Positions 1-8,147 of a DNA stretch of 64,000 bases are shown here, piece by piece. The notes under the pieces were generated by a model that ran no database searches, was not told the DNA's origin, and saw only the letters and a program-made list of their open reading frames with translations. The stretch covers positions 1-64,000 of the forward strand of contig CAIQVJ010000128.1 in NCBI GenBank assembly GCA_903875225.1, in the 5' to 3' direction. How positions within the stretch are numbered: the first letter of the stretch is position 1; each line of letters starts with the position of its first letter. This DNA is from an uncultured Pseudomonadota bacterium. GTDB taxonomy: Bacteria; Myxococcota_A; UBA796; SXON01. Both the position numbers and the translations under genes were made by a program.

Positions 1-335
1 AAGTTCGAGTTGGTGATGTTCGCGACCGAGTACTGCCCACGCACCCGTCCGTCCGGCGCCCAGCCAATGCTGCCGAAGCCGCCCGCGTCCGCCCACGCCG
101 CCGTCGCCTTCGTCGGGGCGGTAGAGGGCGACGCGGTCGCCACCAGGAACTCGTCGAACGATGCATCGTATGCGAGCTCGGCGGTCTTGATGCCGTCCAC
201 GTTCCCGGGGAGCTCACCGCGCTTGGCCTTGAGCTGCATGGTGATGAAGTTCGGGATCGCGATCGCGGCGAGGATGCCGATGATGGCGACGACGATCATG
301 AGCTCGACGAGGGAGAAGCCTTTGTTCGTACGCAT
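1..335 (-). CDS. Type IV pilin-like protein, C-terminus cut by window edge
   Basis: The first 111 residues of a type IV pilin or pseudopilin are visible; the 3' end lies outside the window. The N-terminus MRTNKGFSLVELMIV is a class III prepilin signal: a short basic leader, cleavage after Gly6 and before Phe7, Glu at mature position 5, then a hydrophobic helix (VAIIGILAAIAIPNF) that anchors the subunit and later packs the fibre core. The ATG at 335 is preceded by CAGGAG (342-347) at good spacing. A sigma-54 promoter lies about 60 nt upstream. Seen: signal and helix. Known: such subunits are processed by PilD and build pili or type II secretion pseudopili. Major PilA versus minor pilin cannot be decided without the C-terminus. 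No other pilus gene is in the window. Confidence 0.9.
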   Translation of the reverse strand, partial: MRTNKGFSLVELMIVVAIIGILAAIAIPNFITMQLKAKRGELPGNVDGIKTAELAYDASFDEFLVATASPSTAPTKATAAWADAGGFGSIGWAPDGRVRGQYSVANITNSN

Positions 336-394
336 TTGATACTCCTGTTTGACTTTTGGGGGTGAGACCGGGTTGGCCGGACGCACAGCCCCAA

Positions 395-410
395 TGCAAA
401 CTTCGTGCCA
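395..410 (-). promoter_or_regulatory. Sigma-54 (RpoN) promoter of the pilin gene
   Basis: Read on the minus strand the site is TGGCACG-N4-TTGCA, an exact match to the -24/-12 consensus with the invariant GG and GC at correct spacing. Transcription would start near position 383, giving a leader of about 48 nt before the pilin ATG at 335. Sigma-54 promoters need an NtrC-type activator, and pilA of Myxococcus is a known sigma-54 gene. No activator gene is in the window. The rest of 336-556 holds no gene. Confidence 0.85.
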
Positions 411-556
411 TCCACATAGAAAGCGTCTTTGTCGTAATTCCACCGCTGAACGCCTCCCAAACCTGCCGAAAAACTGACAATCTGCGGCATGCGGTGACCA
501 AAATGGGCTGCGTCACAAGGCCGATGGCCGGGCCGACTGGCGATCGGCGAAGCGCG

Positions 557-1789
557 TCAGGAGCTCCACGCCTTCACGACCTCCGCCAGCCTCCGCCCGT
601 GCTCCGGGCCGAACGCATGGGAATTCCCGACGAAGAAGCCGCGCTCGTGAACGCTGTCCGCCACGACGAGGGGGCCCGGGATCCGCACCTCGGCGCCCTG
701 CTCGAGCAGGCGTTGAAAGGCCGGCTGGCGCACGAGGTTCGAACCCGAGATCGGCCGGGTCTCGATGCCCGCGGCCTCCAGGCGCTGCATGAGTGGGCGC
801 CGCTCGCCGTCGACGAGCATGGCGAACGCAAACCCCGCATGTCCGGTGCCGGGCAGCTCCGGGAAGACCGAGACCCCGGGGGTGCCCGCGAGCGCCGCGC
901 ACCACTCCGCGTGGTTTGCACGCCGGCGAGCGACCCAGGCGTCCAGCCGACGAAGCTGCACTCGCCCGAACGCCCCGGCCATGTCCGTCGGACGCAGGTT
1001 GTAGCCCGCGCTCACGAACAGGAAGCGCGAGTCGATGTCGGGATTCCGGGCGATCAGCTCCGCGCGGTCGGAGCGCTCCCGCACCCAGCCGTGCGCCCTC
1101 AAGCTCCGCATCGCGTCGGCGAGCAGGGGATCGTCGGTGACGATGATCCCGCCCTCCACAGTCGTGATGTGGTGACTGAAGAAGAAGCTGAACGTCGCAG
1201 CATCTCCGAGGCTCCCGATCCGTCGCCCGCCCTGCATCGCACCGTGGGCGGCACAGGCGTCTTCGAGCACGATGAGACCGTCGTAGTCGCAGTCCGCCGC
1301 CTGCCCGAGCAGGTGCACGGGCATCACCGCCTTCGTCCTCGACGTGACAGCAGCGCGAGCGGCCACCGGGTCCAGGCAGAGCGAACGAGGGTGCACGTCC
1401 ACGATCACCGGCACCAGCCCGGCCTGCACGATCGGAAAAAGTGTCGTGCTCCAGCCGACCGCGGGCACGAGCACCTCGTCGCCGCGCTTCAACCGACCGA
1501 TCTCCACCAGTCCTTCCAGCATCAGCAGGTTCGCCGAGGACCCCGAGTTCACCATGACGCCCTGGGATCGGCCGCACCAGGCCGCCCACTCGGCCTCGAA
1601 CGCCCGGACCTCCGCCCCCATCGTGACCCGGGTGGTGAGCATGCAGTCCAGGGCCGCGAGGACCTCCTCGGGACCGAACCCGACGACGGTGAGCGGCATA
1701 CCCGTCGAGGCATCGTGCGATTCCGTAGGAAGGTTGGGCATTTCGGCGTGTACGATGCGCCGGAGGGTGTCACGGTCGAGGGGGGTCAT
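557..1789 (-). CDS. DegT/DnrJ/EryC1-fold sugar enzyme, ColD-like, with His at the PLP-lysine position
   Basis: 410 residues, fold-type I PLP family of nucleotide-sugar enzymes. Visible landmarks are VNSGSSANLL (cofactor phosphate region, about residues 79-88), VLEDACAAHG (Asp that contacts the pyridine nitrogen), SFFFSHHITT (201-210), GYNLRPTDM and SNLVRQPAF. In aminotransferases of this family the SF-x3 motif is followed by the Schiff-base lysine; here it is His206. That substitution is known from GDP-4-keto-6-deoxymannose 3-dehydratase (ColD) and the related RfbH/E1 dehydratases, which use PMP and remove the C3 hydroxyl. The C-terminal N-x-x-RQP motif also resembles ColD. Inference: a 3-dehydratase making a 3-deoxy sugar for surface polysaccharide. 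No other sugar genes are adjacent, so the substrate is unknown. It reads away from ychF; 1790-2017 between them holds no convincing gene. Confidence 0.85.
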   Translation of the reverse strand: MTPLDRDTLRRIVHAEMPNLPTESHDASTGMPLTVVGFGPEEVLAALDCMLTTRVTMGAEVRAFEAEWAAWCGRSQGVMVNSGSSANLLMLEGLVEIGRLKRGDEVLVPAVGWSTTLFPIVQAGLVPVIVDVHPRSLCLDPVAARAAVTSRTKAVMPVHLLGQAADCDYDGLIVLEDACAAHGAMQGGRRIGSLGDAATFSFFFSHHITTVEGGIIVTDDPLLADAMRSLRAHGWVRERSDRAELIARNPDIDSRFLFVSAGYNLRPTDMAGAFGRVQLRRLDAWVARRRANHAEWCAALAGTPGVSVFPELPGTGHAGFAFAMLVDGERRPLMQRLEAAGIETRPISGSNLVRQPAFQRLLEQGAEVRIPGPLVVADSVHERGFFVGNSHAFGPEHGRRLAEVVKAWSS

Positions 1790-2017
1790 CAGGTTCCGGT
1801 GCAGGTGAAGGGGAGTTTGACGTCCGTCGCGGTCCGTTCGAGGCGGTCCGTGGCAGGGCGGCGGATGGGCATGGAGGTCGTCGCGCTGGCCTCGACGACG
1901 AGACCGTCTCCATCGGGATCCGGACCTCTCACGAGAGGGCGAGGCCCAGGGCGGGGTGCGTGCGCATGGTGCGAGTCTACTTCAAAACCGTTACCCGCGC
2001 GCTCCCAAGAGGTCTCC

Positions 2018-3112
2018 ATGTCGCTGCAAGCCGGAATCGTCGGTCTCCCGAACGTCGGCAAGTCCACGTTGTTCAACGCGCTCACCGCAGGTGGGGCCGC
2101 GGCAGCGAACTACCCGTTCTGCACCATCGACCCCAACGTCGGCATCGTGTTCGTGCCCGACGCGCGGCTGCAGCAGCTCAACTCGGTGCAGCCGACACAG
2201 AAGATCCTGCCCGCAGCGGTCGAGATCGTGGACATCGCCGGGCTGGTGCGCGGGGCAAGCACGGGGGAGGGACTCGGCAACCAGTTCCTCGGCCACATCC
2301 GGGCCACCGACGCGCTCCTCCACGTGGTCCGGTGCTTCGACGACACCGACGTGGTGCACGTGGACGGCGGCCCCAACCCGGATCGGGACATCGACACGAT
2401 CGACACCGAGCTCATCCTGGCGGACATCGACACCGCACAGAAGCGGGTTGACCGTTGCCGCAAGAACAGCAAGAGCGGCGACAAGGAGGCGATGTTCCAC
2501 CTCGGCGTGGCCGAGCGCCTCCTGGCGCTGCTCGACGGCGGCAAACCTGCACGCCAGGGGGATTGGACCCCCGAGGAGCGGGCCAGCATCAACGAGTGCC
2601 AGCTCATCACCGCCAAGCCCGTGCTCTATGTGTGCAACGTGGACGAGAACGGGCTCAACGGAGACAATGCCTACGTCACCGCCGTGCGGAAGCGAGCGGC
2701 CGTGGAGCACGCCCGGGTCGTCGTCCTGTGCGCAAAGGTCGAGGCCGAGGTCTCCGAGCTGCCCGAGGAGGACCGCCCCTCCTTCCTCGCGGACCTTGGC
2801 ATCGCGGAGCCCGGGCTCGCTGCGCTGGCCCGGGAGGCGTACGCCCTCCTCGGCCTCCAGACCTACTTCACCTGCGGCCCCAAGGAGATCCGGGCATGGA
2901 CCGTACCGGTCGGCTGCAAGGCGCCCCAGGCCGCAGGCGTGATCCACTCCGACTTCGAGCGCGGGTTCATCCGCGCCGAGGTGTACGGGGTCGCCGACCT
3001 GGTCGCAGCGGGGAGCGAAGCCGCGCTGAAGGCGACCGGGAAGCTGCGCGTGGAGGGGAAGGAGTACGTGTTGAAGGACGGGGACGTCCTTCACTTCAGG
3101 TTCAATGTCTGA
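2018..3112 (+). CDS. ychF: Ribosome-associated GTPase/ATPase YchF (OLA1 family)
   Basis: 364 residues, the usual length for YchF. The P-loop GLPNVGKST is at about residues 8-16 and the G3 motif DIAGLVRGAS is visible, followed by a coiled-coil segment and the C-terminal TGS-like domain ending VLKDGDVLHFRFNV, close to the family signature. YchF/OLA1 belongs to the Obg class but prefers ATP, binds ribosomes and is linked to stress and redox responses. The open frame extends far upstream, but homology begins at this ATG (MSLQAGIVGLPNVGKS), so it is chosen as start. Single-copy housekeeping gene; it converges on the small secreted protein that ends at 3125. Confidence 0.97.
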   Translation: MSLQAGIVGLPNVGKSTLFNALTAGGAAAANYPFCTIDPNVGIVFVPDARLQQLNSVQPTQKILPAAVEIVDIAGLVRGASTGEGLGNQFLGHIRATDALLHVVRCFDDTDVVHVDGGPNPDRDIDTIDTELILADIDTAQKRVDRCRKNSKSGDKEAMFHLGVAERLLALLDGGKPARQGDWTPEERASINECQLITAKPVLYVCNVDENGLNGDNAYVTAVRKRAAVEHARVVVLCAKVEAEVSELPEEDRPSFLADLGIAEPGLAALAREAYALLGLQTYFTCGPKEIRAWTVPVGCKAPQAAGVIHSDFERGFIRAEVYGVADLVAAGSEAALKATGKLRVEGKEYVLKDGDVLHFRFNV

Positions 3113-3124
3113 TCGCCGCCCGCG

Positions 3125-3682
3125 CTACTTCCGAACCATCGACGTCAGGGTGGAGGTGGCGATGGTCTGGCCGCCCTTCGCCTCGGTCGTGCTCAACCCC
3201 TGCACGGGCAGCGGCACCGAGTCGGCCCACCACTTCGTGTAGGCCGACCCCGCATCGATGATCGTGCGCTCGGAGACAGTCTTCAGCGCATCGAACCGGC
3301 CGGCCGGCACGGTGACGCTCTCCCAACCGACCGCCTGTTCGGGTGCTTCCCCACCGGCGGACTCGGGCCCCGGGCCCTTTGAGGCGCTGGCGAACTGCAC
3401 CACCGTCTCCTCCGGATAGGTGTATTCATAGGTTCGCGGCTGCCCTCCGTCCTGCACGATCTTCAGGGCCACCGAGACCTGCTTGCCGTCGTTGGAGGTG
3501 ACAGTCCACGTGCCCTGCTCGTGCGACGGCGTCGGGTTGGTCCACGACACGACGGTGCTGTCGACAACCAGCTGGGAGCCCGCCCCCCAGCCCTTCCACG
3601 ACACGGTGTGGGAGGCGGGGAGCGCAGGCGGGGGAGGAGCAGCGGCAGCCAGCGGGAGCAGGAGGAGGAGGGGCGAAGCCAT
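3125..3682 (-). CDS. Secreted protein resembling DUF3108-type envelope proteins
   Basis: About 185 residues from the chosen ATG. The N-terminus MASPLLLLLPLAAAAPPPPA is a signal peptide. A second possible start eight codons upstream adds only MRGTVHQP and would spoil the signal, so 3682 is preferred. The mature part is beta-rich. The stretch WESVTVPAGRFDALKT followed by a Trp-containing segment (KWWADSVPLPVQG) resembles the way DUF3108/LolA-like periplasmic proteins end, where a PAG(R/T)F-hA motif is typical. No catalytic residues are recognisable. The product is probably periplasmic; function unknown. It is transcribed divergently from the hybrid kinase, with 127 nt between them. Confidence 0.7.
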   Translation of the reverse strand: MASPLLLLLPLAAAAPPPPALPASHTVSWKGWGAGSQLVVDSTVVSWTNPTPSHEQGTWTVTSNDGKQVSVALKIVQDGGQPRTYEYTYPEETVVQFASASKGPGPESAGGEAPEQAVGWESVTVPAGRFDALKTVSERTIIDAGSAYTKWWADSVPLPVQGLSTTEAKGGQTIATSTLTSMVRK

Positions 3683-3809
3683 CGGTTGGTGAACCGTACC
3701 ACGCATTTGAGCGTTGGGTACCGGGTGCGCGCACGGGGAGGTCCAGAAGGATAACAGCGCGGATGGAGACAGTCGGACCCCGCCTGACGCCTGACTTCAG
3801 GGGGTCACC

Positions 3810-6605
3810 GTGCCCCTGACCCAGCCGGCACGCCACGCCGCGTTTCGCGAGTGGGCGGAGCGCGCGGATCCGGTCGGTCACGCGGAGCTGGACATCGACG
3901 GTCGGATCGTCTCCTGGGACGACCAGGCAACGCGGATCACCGGACACTCCCCCGGGGAGGTGGTGGGACGACGGTGGGCCGATCTCGCCGGTCGAGAGCT
4001 CTCGGCATCCGCTGGGGGGGCCATGAACATCGTCCGCCGTGACGGCACCTGGGAGCCGATCGACGTGCGATGGTCCGAGCTTCGGGCGCCATCCGGCGAG
4101 CTCCTCGGGTTCGGGGTCCTGTTCCACGATCTGGCCGCCGATTCTGCCCTGCGAGCGAGCGAGCTTCGGTACCGGACGTTCGTCGACCACGCCACGGACA
4201 CGCTGATGCTGCACCGGGGTGCACGGATCATCGACGTGAACCGGCAGGCGTGTGAGAGCCTGGGCTACACCCGCGCCGAGCTGATCGGCCAGTCCGCCTC
4301 CCACTTCGACCCGGAGATGACGCCCAGGCTGCTCGCCACGAGGTTGGACGCCCTGTCGGAGGGCAGGAGCATCGTCTTCGATTCGCTGCACCGGAGAAAG
4401 GACGGCGTGACCTTTCCCGTGGAGGTCCGGATCCGACCGTTCGAGCTCGACGGGGAGCAGTATTGCCTCTCGCTCGCGCGTGACATCACCGATCGCAAGC
4501 GCACGGAGGCACAGCTCCGCGCCGCGCTGGAGGCCCTCCAGGAGACTTCCGAGCGGCTGGTCCTCGCCAACTCGAGGGTGGTGGAGGAGCGCGAGTCGCT
4601 CTCGCAGCGGGTCATCGAACGCACCGCCGAGCTCGAGTCCGCGAAGATCGACGCCGAGCAGGCGAACCGGGCCAAGTCCGCATTCCTGGCCACCATGAGC
4701 CACGAGATCCGAACACCCATGAACGGGGTGATCGGGATGATCGAGGTGCTCACGAAGAGCGACCTGACCGAGCGGCAGTCCGACACGGTCCGGATCATCC
4801 AGGAGTCGGCGCGCTCGCTGCTGGGCATCATCGACGACATCCTCGACTTCTCGAAGATCGAAGCGGGCCGCATGGAGCTGGAACGGGCGCCTGTCTCGCT
4901 CGCCGACGTCGTGGAGGGCGTATGCGCCACGCTGGCCCCGGTTGCGGCGAAACATGGTGTTCGTCTTACACTTTTTCTCTCGCCGGACATTCCGGCGCGC
5001 ATCTGGTCCGACTCGACGCGCCTGCGCCAGGTCCTGTTCAACCTCATCGGGAACGCCATCAAGTTCGGGCGCTCCGTGCCCACCGCCCAGGCGGACCCGG
5101 CGCACCGCGACACCGTGTCGGTCCGCGTCGAGAAGGTGGTCTGCCACGGGGAGCCTGACCAGATCGCCTTCCGGATCGTGGACAGGGGTATCGGCATGTC
5201 CCGGGAGACGGTCGCCAGCCTGTTCAAGTCGTTCACGCAGGGGGAACGCTCCACCACGCGTCGCTTCGGCGGGACGGGGCTCGGCCTCGCGATCTCGGCA
5301 CGCGTGATCGACCTGATGGGCGGTCGGATCTCCGTCGAGAGCCACCTCGGGAAGGGCTCGACCTTCACGGTCCTGCTCCCGGCGGAGGCCGAGCCCGGCG
5401 GTCAGCCCGCCCAACCCGATCTTCGCGGCGTCGACTGCATCCTGCTCGGCAGCCTCGACCACGTGCATCGCCGGGACATGCGGGTCTACCTCCAGCACGC
5501 TGGCGCCAACGTCCATGCCGCCAACGGTGTGGCACAGGTGTGCGCTCTGGCGCGCACGCTCCGGGCGCCCCTCGTTCTCCAGCCGTCGAGCGGAACACCC
5601 ACCTCTCCCGAAGCCCTTGGGCTCGCGATGGCGATCTCCCCCCAGGGCTCACCCGCGGCCCCGGTACCGACGGTGCTCACCCTTCCCGCCGGCGAGATGC
5701 GCCGCCTCGCGCTCCTCGGGGCGGTCGCGACGGCAGCGGGGCTGGCGCCCCCGGCGGCCGCGCCTCCGCCCACCCCCGAGCCGCGCCCACCCCGGCCCGG
5801 GCGCGCACCCAGTGTGGCGGAGGCACGAACGCAGGGTCGGCTGATCCTGATCGCGGAGGACGACGACATCAACCAGAAGGTGATCGTCCGGCAGCTCGCC
5901 CTGCTGGGCCTCGCTGCCGAGGTGGCAGGCGACGGAGTGGAGGCGCTCCGCCTGTGGCGGCAGGGCGGGTACGCGCTGCTGCTCACCGACCTTCACATGC
6001 CCGACATGGACGGGTACGCGCTGGCCGAGGCCATCCGCAAGGAAGAGGGAGTCGAAGGGCGCCGCATTCCGATCCTCGCGCTGACGGCGAACGCCCTGCG
6101 AGGCGAGGCCATCCGGGCCCGGCTCGCGGGGATCGACGAATACCTCACGAAACCCCTCCAACTCGACGCGCTCCGGGCAGCCGTCGAGGCGTGGCTCCCC
6201 CCGGCGACCGAACCCGATGCCGTGTCGGCGCAGCCGGCCTTCGGCACCGCGACGCGCCCACCGCCCCTCGCCCCCCACGTGCTCGAGGCACTCCGCGGGG
6301 ACGGTCCCGGAGCCCTGCGCGAAATGCTCGCGGACTACGTGGCTTCGGCACGTCGACTCGTGAGCGACCTGCGGGCGGGACAGGCGTCGTCCGATCTGGC
6401 GAAGGTGGCAGATGCGGCGCGCAAGCTCAAGGCGTCGTCGCGGGCGATCGGCGCATCGCCGCTCGCCGACGTGTGCGCCGACATCGAGAATGCGTGCCAC
6501 TCGGGCGTCCCGCTGGTCGTCGGGAAACGGGTCGCCGACGCCGCACGGCTCCTCGCCGACGTCGAGGCGGCGGCTGCAAAGGCGCGCGCGCCCGGATCGC
6601 CCTAG
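3810..6605 (+). CDS. Hybrid sensor histidine kinase: PAS-PAS-HisKA-HATPase-REC-degenerate HPt
   Basis: 931 residues, GTG start with AGGGGG six bases upstream. Two PAS domains (about 15-105 and 115-230) lead through a coiled coil to HisKA with SHEIRTPMNG (phospho-acceptor His298). The ATPase domain follows (N-box NLIGNAIKF, G-boxes VDRGIGM and GGTGLGL). A diverged receiver (about 535-620) is followed by a canonical receiver with AEDD, LLLTDLHMP (Asp727) and the KP motif. The C-terminal domain looks like an HPt helix bundle, but the expected A-H-K-L-K motif reads A-R-K-L-K, so the phospho-acceptor His is Arg871. No membrane helix, so a cytoplasmic sensor. It is a paralog of the kinase at 42518, whose HPt is intact. 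Its stop overlaps that of the convergent DUF167 gene. Confidence 0.93.
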   Translation: MPLTQPARHAAFREWAERADPVGHAELDIDGRIVSWDDQATRITGHSPGEVVGRRWADLAGRELSASAGGAMNIVRRDGTWEPIDVRWSELRAPSGELLGFGVLFHDLAADSALRASELRYRTFVDHATDTLMLHRGARIIDVNRQACESLGYTRAELIGQSASHFDPEMTPRLLATRLDALSEGRSIVFDSLHRRKDGVTFPVEVRIRPFELDGEQYCLSLARDITDRKRTEAQLRAALEALQETSERLVLANSRVVEERESLSQRVIERTAELESAKIDAEQANRAKSAFLATMSHEIRTPMNGVIGMIEVLTKSDLTERQSDTVRIIQESARSLLGIIDDILDFSKIEAGRMELERAPVSLADVVEGVCATLAPVAAKHGVRLTLFLSPDIPARIWSDSTRLRQVLFNLIGNAIKFGRSVPTAQADPAHRDTVSVRVEKVVCHGEPDQIAFRIVDRGIGMSRETVASLFKSFTQGERSTTRRFGGTGLGLAISARVIDLMGGRISVESHLGKGSTFTVLLPAEAEPGGQPAQPDLRGVDCILLGSLDHVHRRDMRVYLQHAGANVHAANGVAQVCALARTLRAPLVLQPSSGTPTSPEALGLAMAISPQGSPAAPVPTVLTLPAGEMRRLALLGAVATAAGLAPPAAAPPPTPEPRPPRPGRAPSVAEARTQGRLILIAEDDDINQKVIVRQLALLGLAAEVAGDGVEALRLWRQGGYALLLTDLHMPDMDGYALAEAIRKEEGVEGRRIPILALTANALRGEAIRARLAGIDEYLTKPLQLDALRAAVEAWLPPATEPDAVSAQPAFGTATRPPPLAPHVLEALRGDGPGALREMLADYVASARRLVSDLRAGQASSDLAKVADAARKLKASSRAIGASPLADVCADIENACHSGVPLVVGKRVADAARLLADVEAAAAKARAPGSP

Positions 6606-6859
6606 ATCGGCCCGACCAACGCCTCGAGCGGGGTGCCGTCCGGCAACCCCACGTGCTTGCACCGGGACGACGCCCCCCGCTCGACCGTCACGAGGGATTT
6701 CGGCAATCCCAATGCCCGCGCGAGAAAGCGGACCACCTCGTCGTTCGCCTTCCCGTCGACCGGGGGGGCGGCAACCGCCAGCACGAGCGCACCCTCCTCG
6801 GTCCACCGGACGACCCTCGTCTCCCGGGCGTTCGGCTTGACCTGCACGGTGAGCAGCAT
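6602..6859 (-). CDS. DUF167 / YggU family protein
   Basis: 85 residues from ATG 6859. Family landmarks are the N-terminal VKPNA, the central PPVDGKAND (the most conserved stretch of DUF167) and VTVERGASSRCKHV, matching the usual hEhhxGxxSRxKxh pattern. Function of the family is unsettled; it is small, widespread and cytoplasmic. Its TAG stop lies in the four bases CTAG (6602-6605), which also form the stop of the convergent hybrid kinase gene, so the two reading frames overlap tail to tail. Confidence 0.9.
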   Translation of the reverse strand: MLLTVQVKPNARETRVVRWTEEGALVLAVAAPPVDGKANDEVVRFLARALGLPKSLVTVERGASSRCKHVGLPDGTPLEALVGPI

Positions 6860-7000
6860 GAGGGACGGTATCCCTCTCGCCCGGTTCGCGCTCCGGGTGG
6901 AAGGCGCCCCCATGCGGCATCCGCGTGCTACCCTCGGGTCCATGCTCCCCGATCCGCTCACCAATGCCGCGCCCCCAGCCGACGCGCCCAGGGGCCGAGG

Positions 7001-8125
7001 GTGAGGCATCCGGCCCGACGCCTCCTCCCTCTGCTGACCGCCGCGGTGCTCTCGTCCTACCCGGCGGCGGGCGCGGCCGAGCCCGGCCCCACGGCGGCCC
7101 CGACATTGATGCGAGTGCACTTCATCAACGTCGGGCAAGGCGCTGCAACCTTGATCGAGCTCCCCTGCGGTGCAATGCTCGTCGACACGGGGGGCGAGCG
7201 CTCCCACGACTTCGACAGCGACACGGCGCTGTCCGCCTACCTGGCCGCCTTCTTCGCGCGCCGCACGGACCTGCACGACACGCTCGATCTGGTGTTGCTC
7301 ACCCACCCACACATCGATCACGTCCGGGGTGCCGGGCTCGTGTTGGGTACCTACACCGTGCATGATGTCGTGGACAACGGTCAAGCGGGCGACCAGGAGG
7401 ACGCCATCGCCGCAGTGGCGAGCGTTCGGGAGTTCGTCGCCAGTCACCCCGAGGTCCACTACCTGTCCGTCGCGACCTCCGATCTTCCGACGGACGGGGC
7501 ACCGCTCACCAGCCCCGTGCTGGACCCCTTCGCCCTCTGCCGGGGAGTGGACCCGCACGTGGAAGCCCTCTGGGGCAGGGTACCGGGGGACCCGGGGTGG
7601 GGCGAGGACGACTACGGAAAGGCAAGGTTCGACAACGAGAACAACCACAGCATCGCCACGCGGGTGGACTTCGGCGAATCGAGCCTGCTCATCACCGGAG
7701 ACCTGGAGACGGTGGCGATCCGGGATCTCCTCGACACCCGGGAACATGCATCGCTCGACGTCGACATCTACGAGGTCGGGCACCACGGATCGGACAACGG
7801 GACCACGGCCCAGCTGGTCGAGGCGATGTCCCCCGAGTGGGCCGTGATGGAGGTGGGGCCGTACGATCGCAAGGCAAGCTGGACCGCGTGGGCCTATGGC
7901 CACCCGCGGGCCACCACCGTGGACCTGCTCGAAGCGGGGGTCTCCGGTCAGCGCACAGCCGTCGAGGAGGAGGTCGCCACGGGGACCCGGACCTTCACCA
8001 CCGAGGAGGTTGGGCGTGCCGTCTACGCCACGGGCTGGGATGGCGCGCTCGTACTCGACGCCGATGCCAATGGCAGTATCTCGCTCTCCACACCGGACGT
8101 GATCCAGCCCGCGCGGGAGCCGTAG
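7001..8125 (+). CDS. Exported metallo-beta-lactamase-fold hydrolase (ComEC/Rec2-like)
   Basis: 374 residues. The GTG at 7001 is chosen because it begins a clear signal peptide (basic start, LLPLLTAAVLSSYPAAGA) and has AGGGG upstream. The mature protein starts with MRVHFINVGQGAATLIE, the typical opening of ComEC-like MBL proteins, and carries the zinc motif THPHIDH (HxHxDH) plus later metal ligands in LLITGDLE and EVGHHGSDN. The family includes phosphodiesterases and the nuclease domain of ComEC; here there are no membrane helices, so it is a free periplasmic or secreted enzyme. Substrate unknown. The 141 nt between it and the divergent DUF167 gene must hold both promoters. Confidence 0.85.
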   Translation: MRHPARRLLPLLTAAVLSSYPAAGAAEPGPTAAPTLMRVHFINVGQGAATLIELPCGAMLVDTGGERSHDFDSDTALSAYLAAFFARRTDLHDTLDLVLLTHPHIDHVRGAGLVLGTYTVHDVVDNGQAGDQEDAIAAVASVREFVASHPEVHYLSVATSDLPTDGAPLTSPVLDPFALCRGVDPHVEALWGRVPGDPGWGEDDYGKARFDNENNHSIATRVDFGESSLLITGDLETVAIRDLLDTREHASLDVDIYEVGHHGSDNGTTAQLVEAMSPEWAVMEVGPYDRKASWTAWAYGHPRATTVDLLEAGVSGQRTAVEEEVATGTRTFTTEEVGRAVYATGWDGALVLDADANGSISLSTPDVIQPAREP

Positions 8126-8147
8126 GTCCCGGCGCCTCCGACTGACA

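Noticed and set aside
1789..2010. Minus-strand frame ending at the start of the ColD-like gene
   Set aside because: Its upstream part is the antisense of ychF, and the portion in the intergenic region shows no family features and no good start.
356..2017. Long open frame upstream of and in frame with ychF
   Set aside because: It runs through the antisense of the ColD-like gene, is Arg/His/Pro-rich without domains, and YchF homology starts exactly at ATG 2018.
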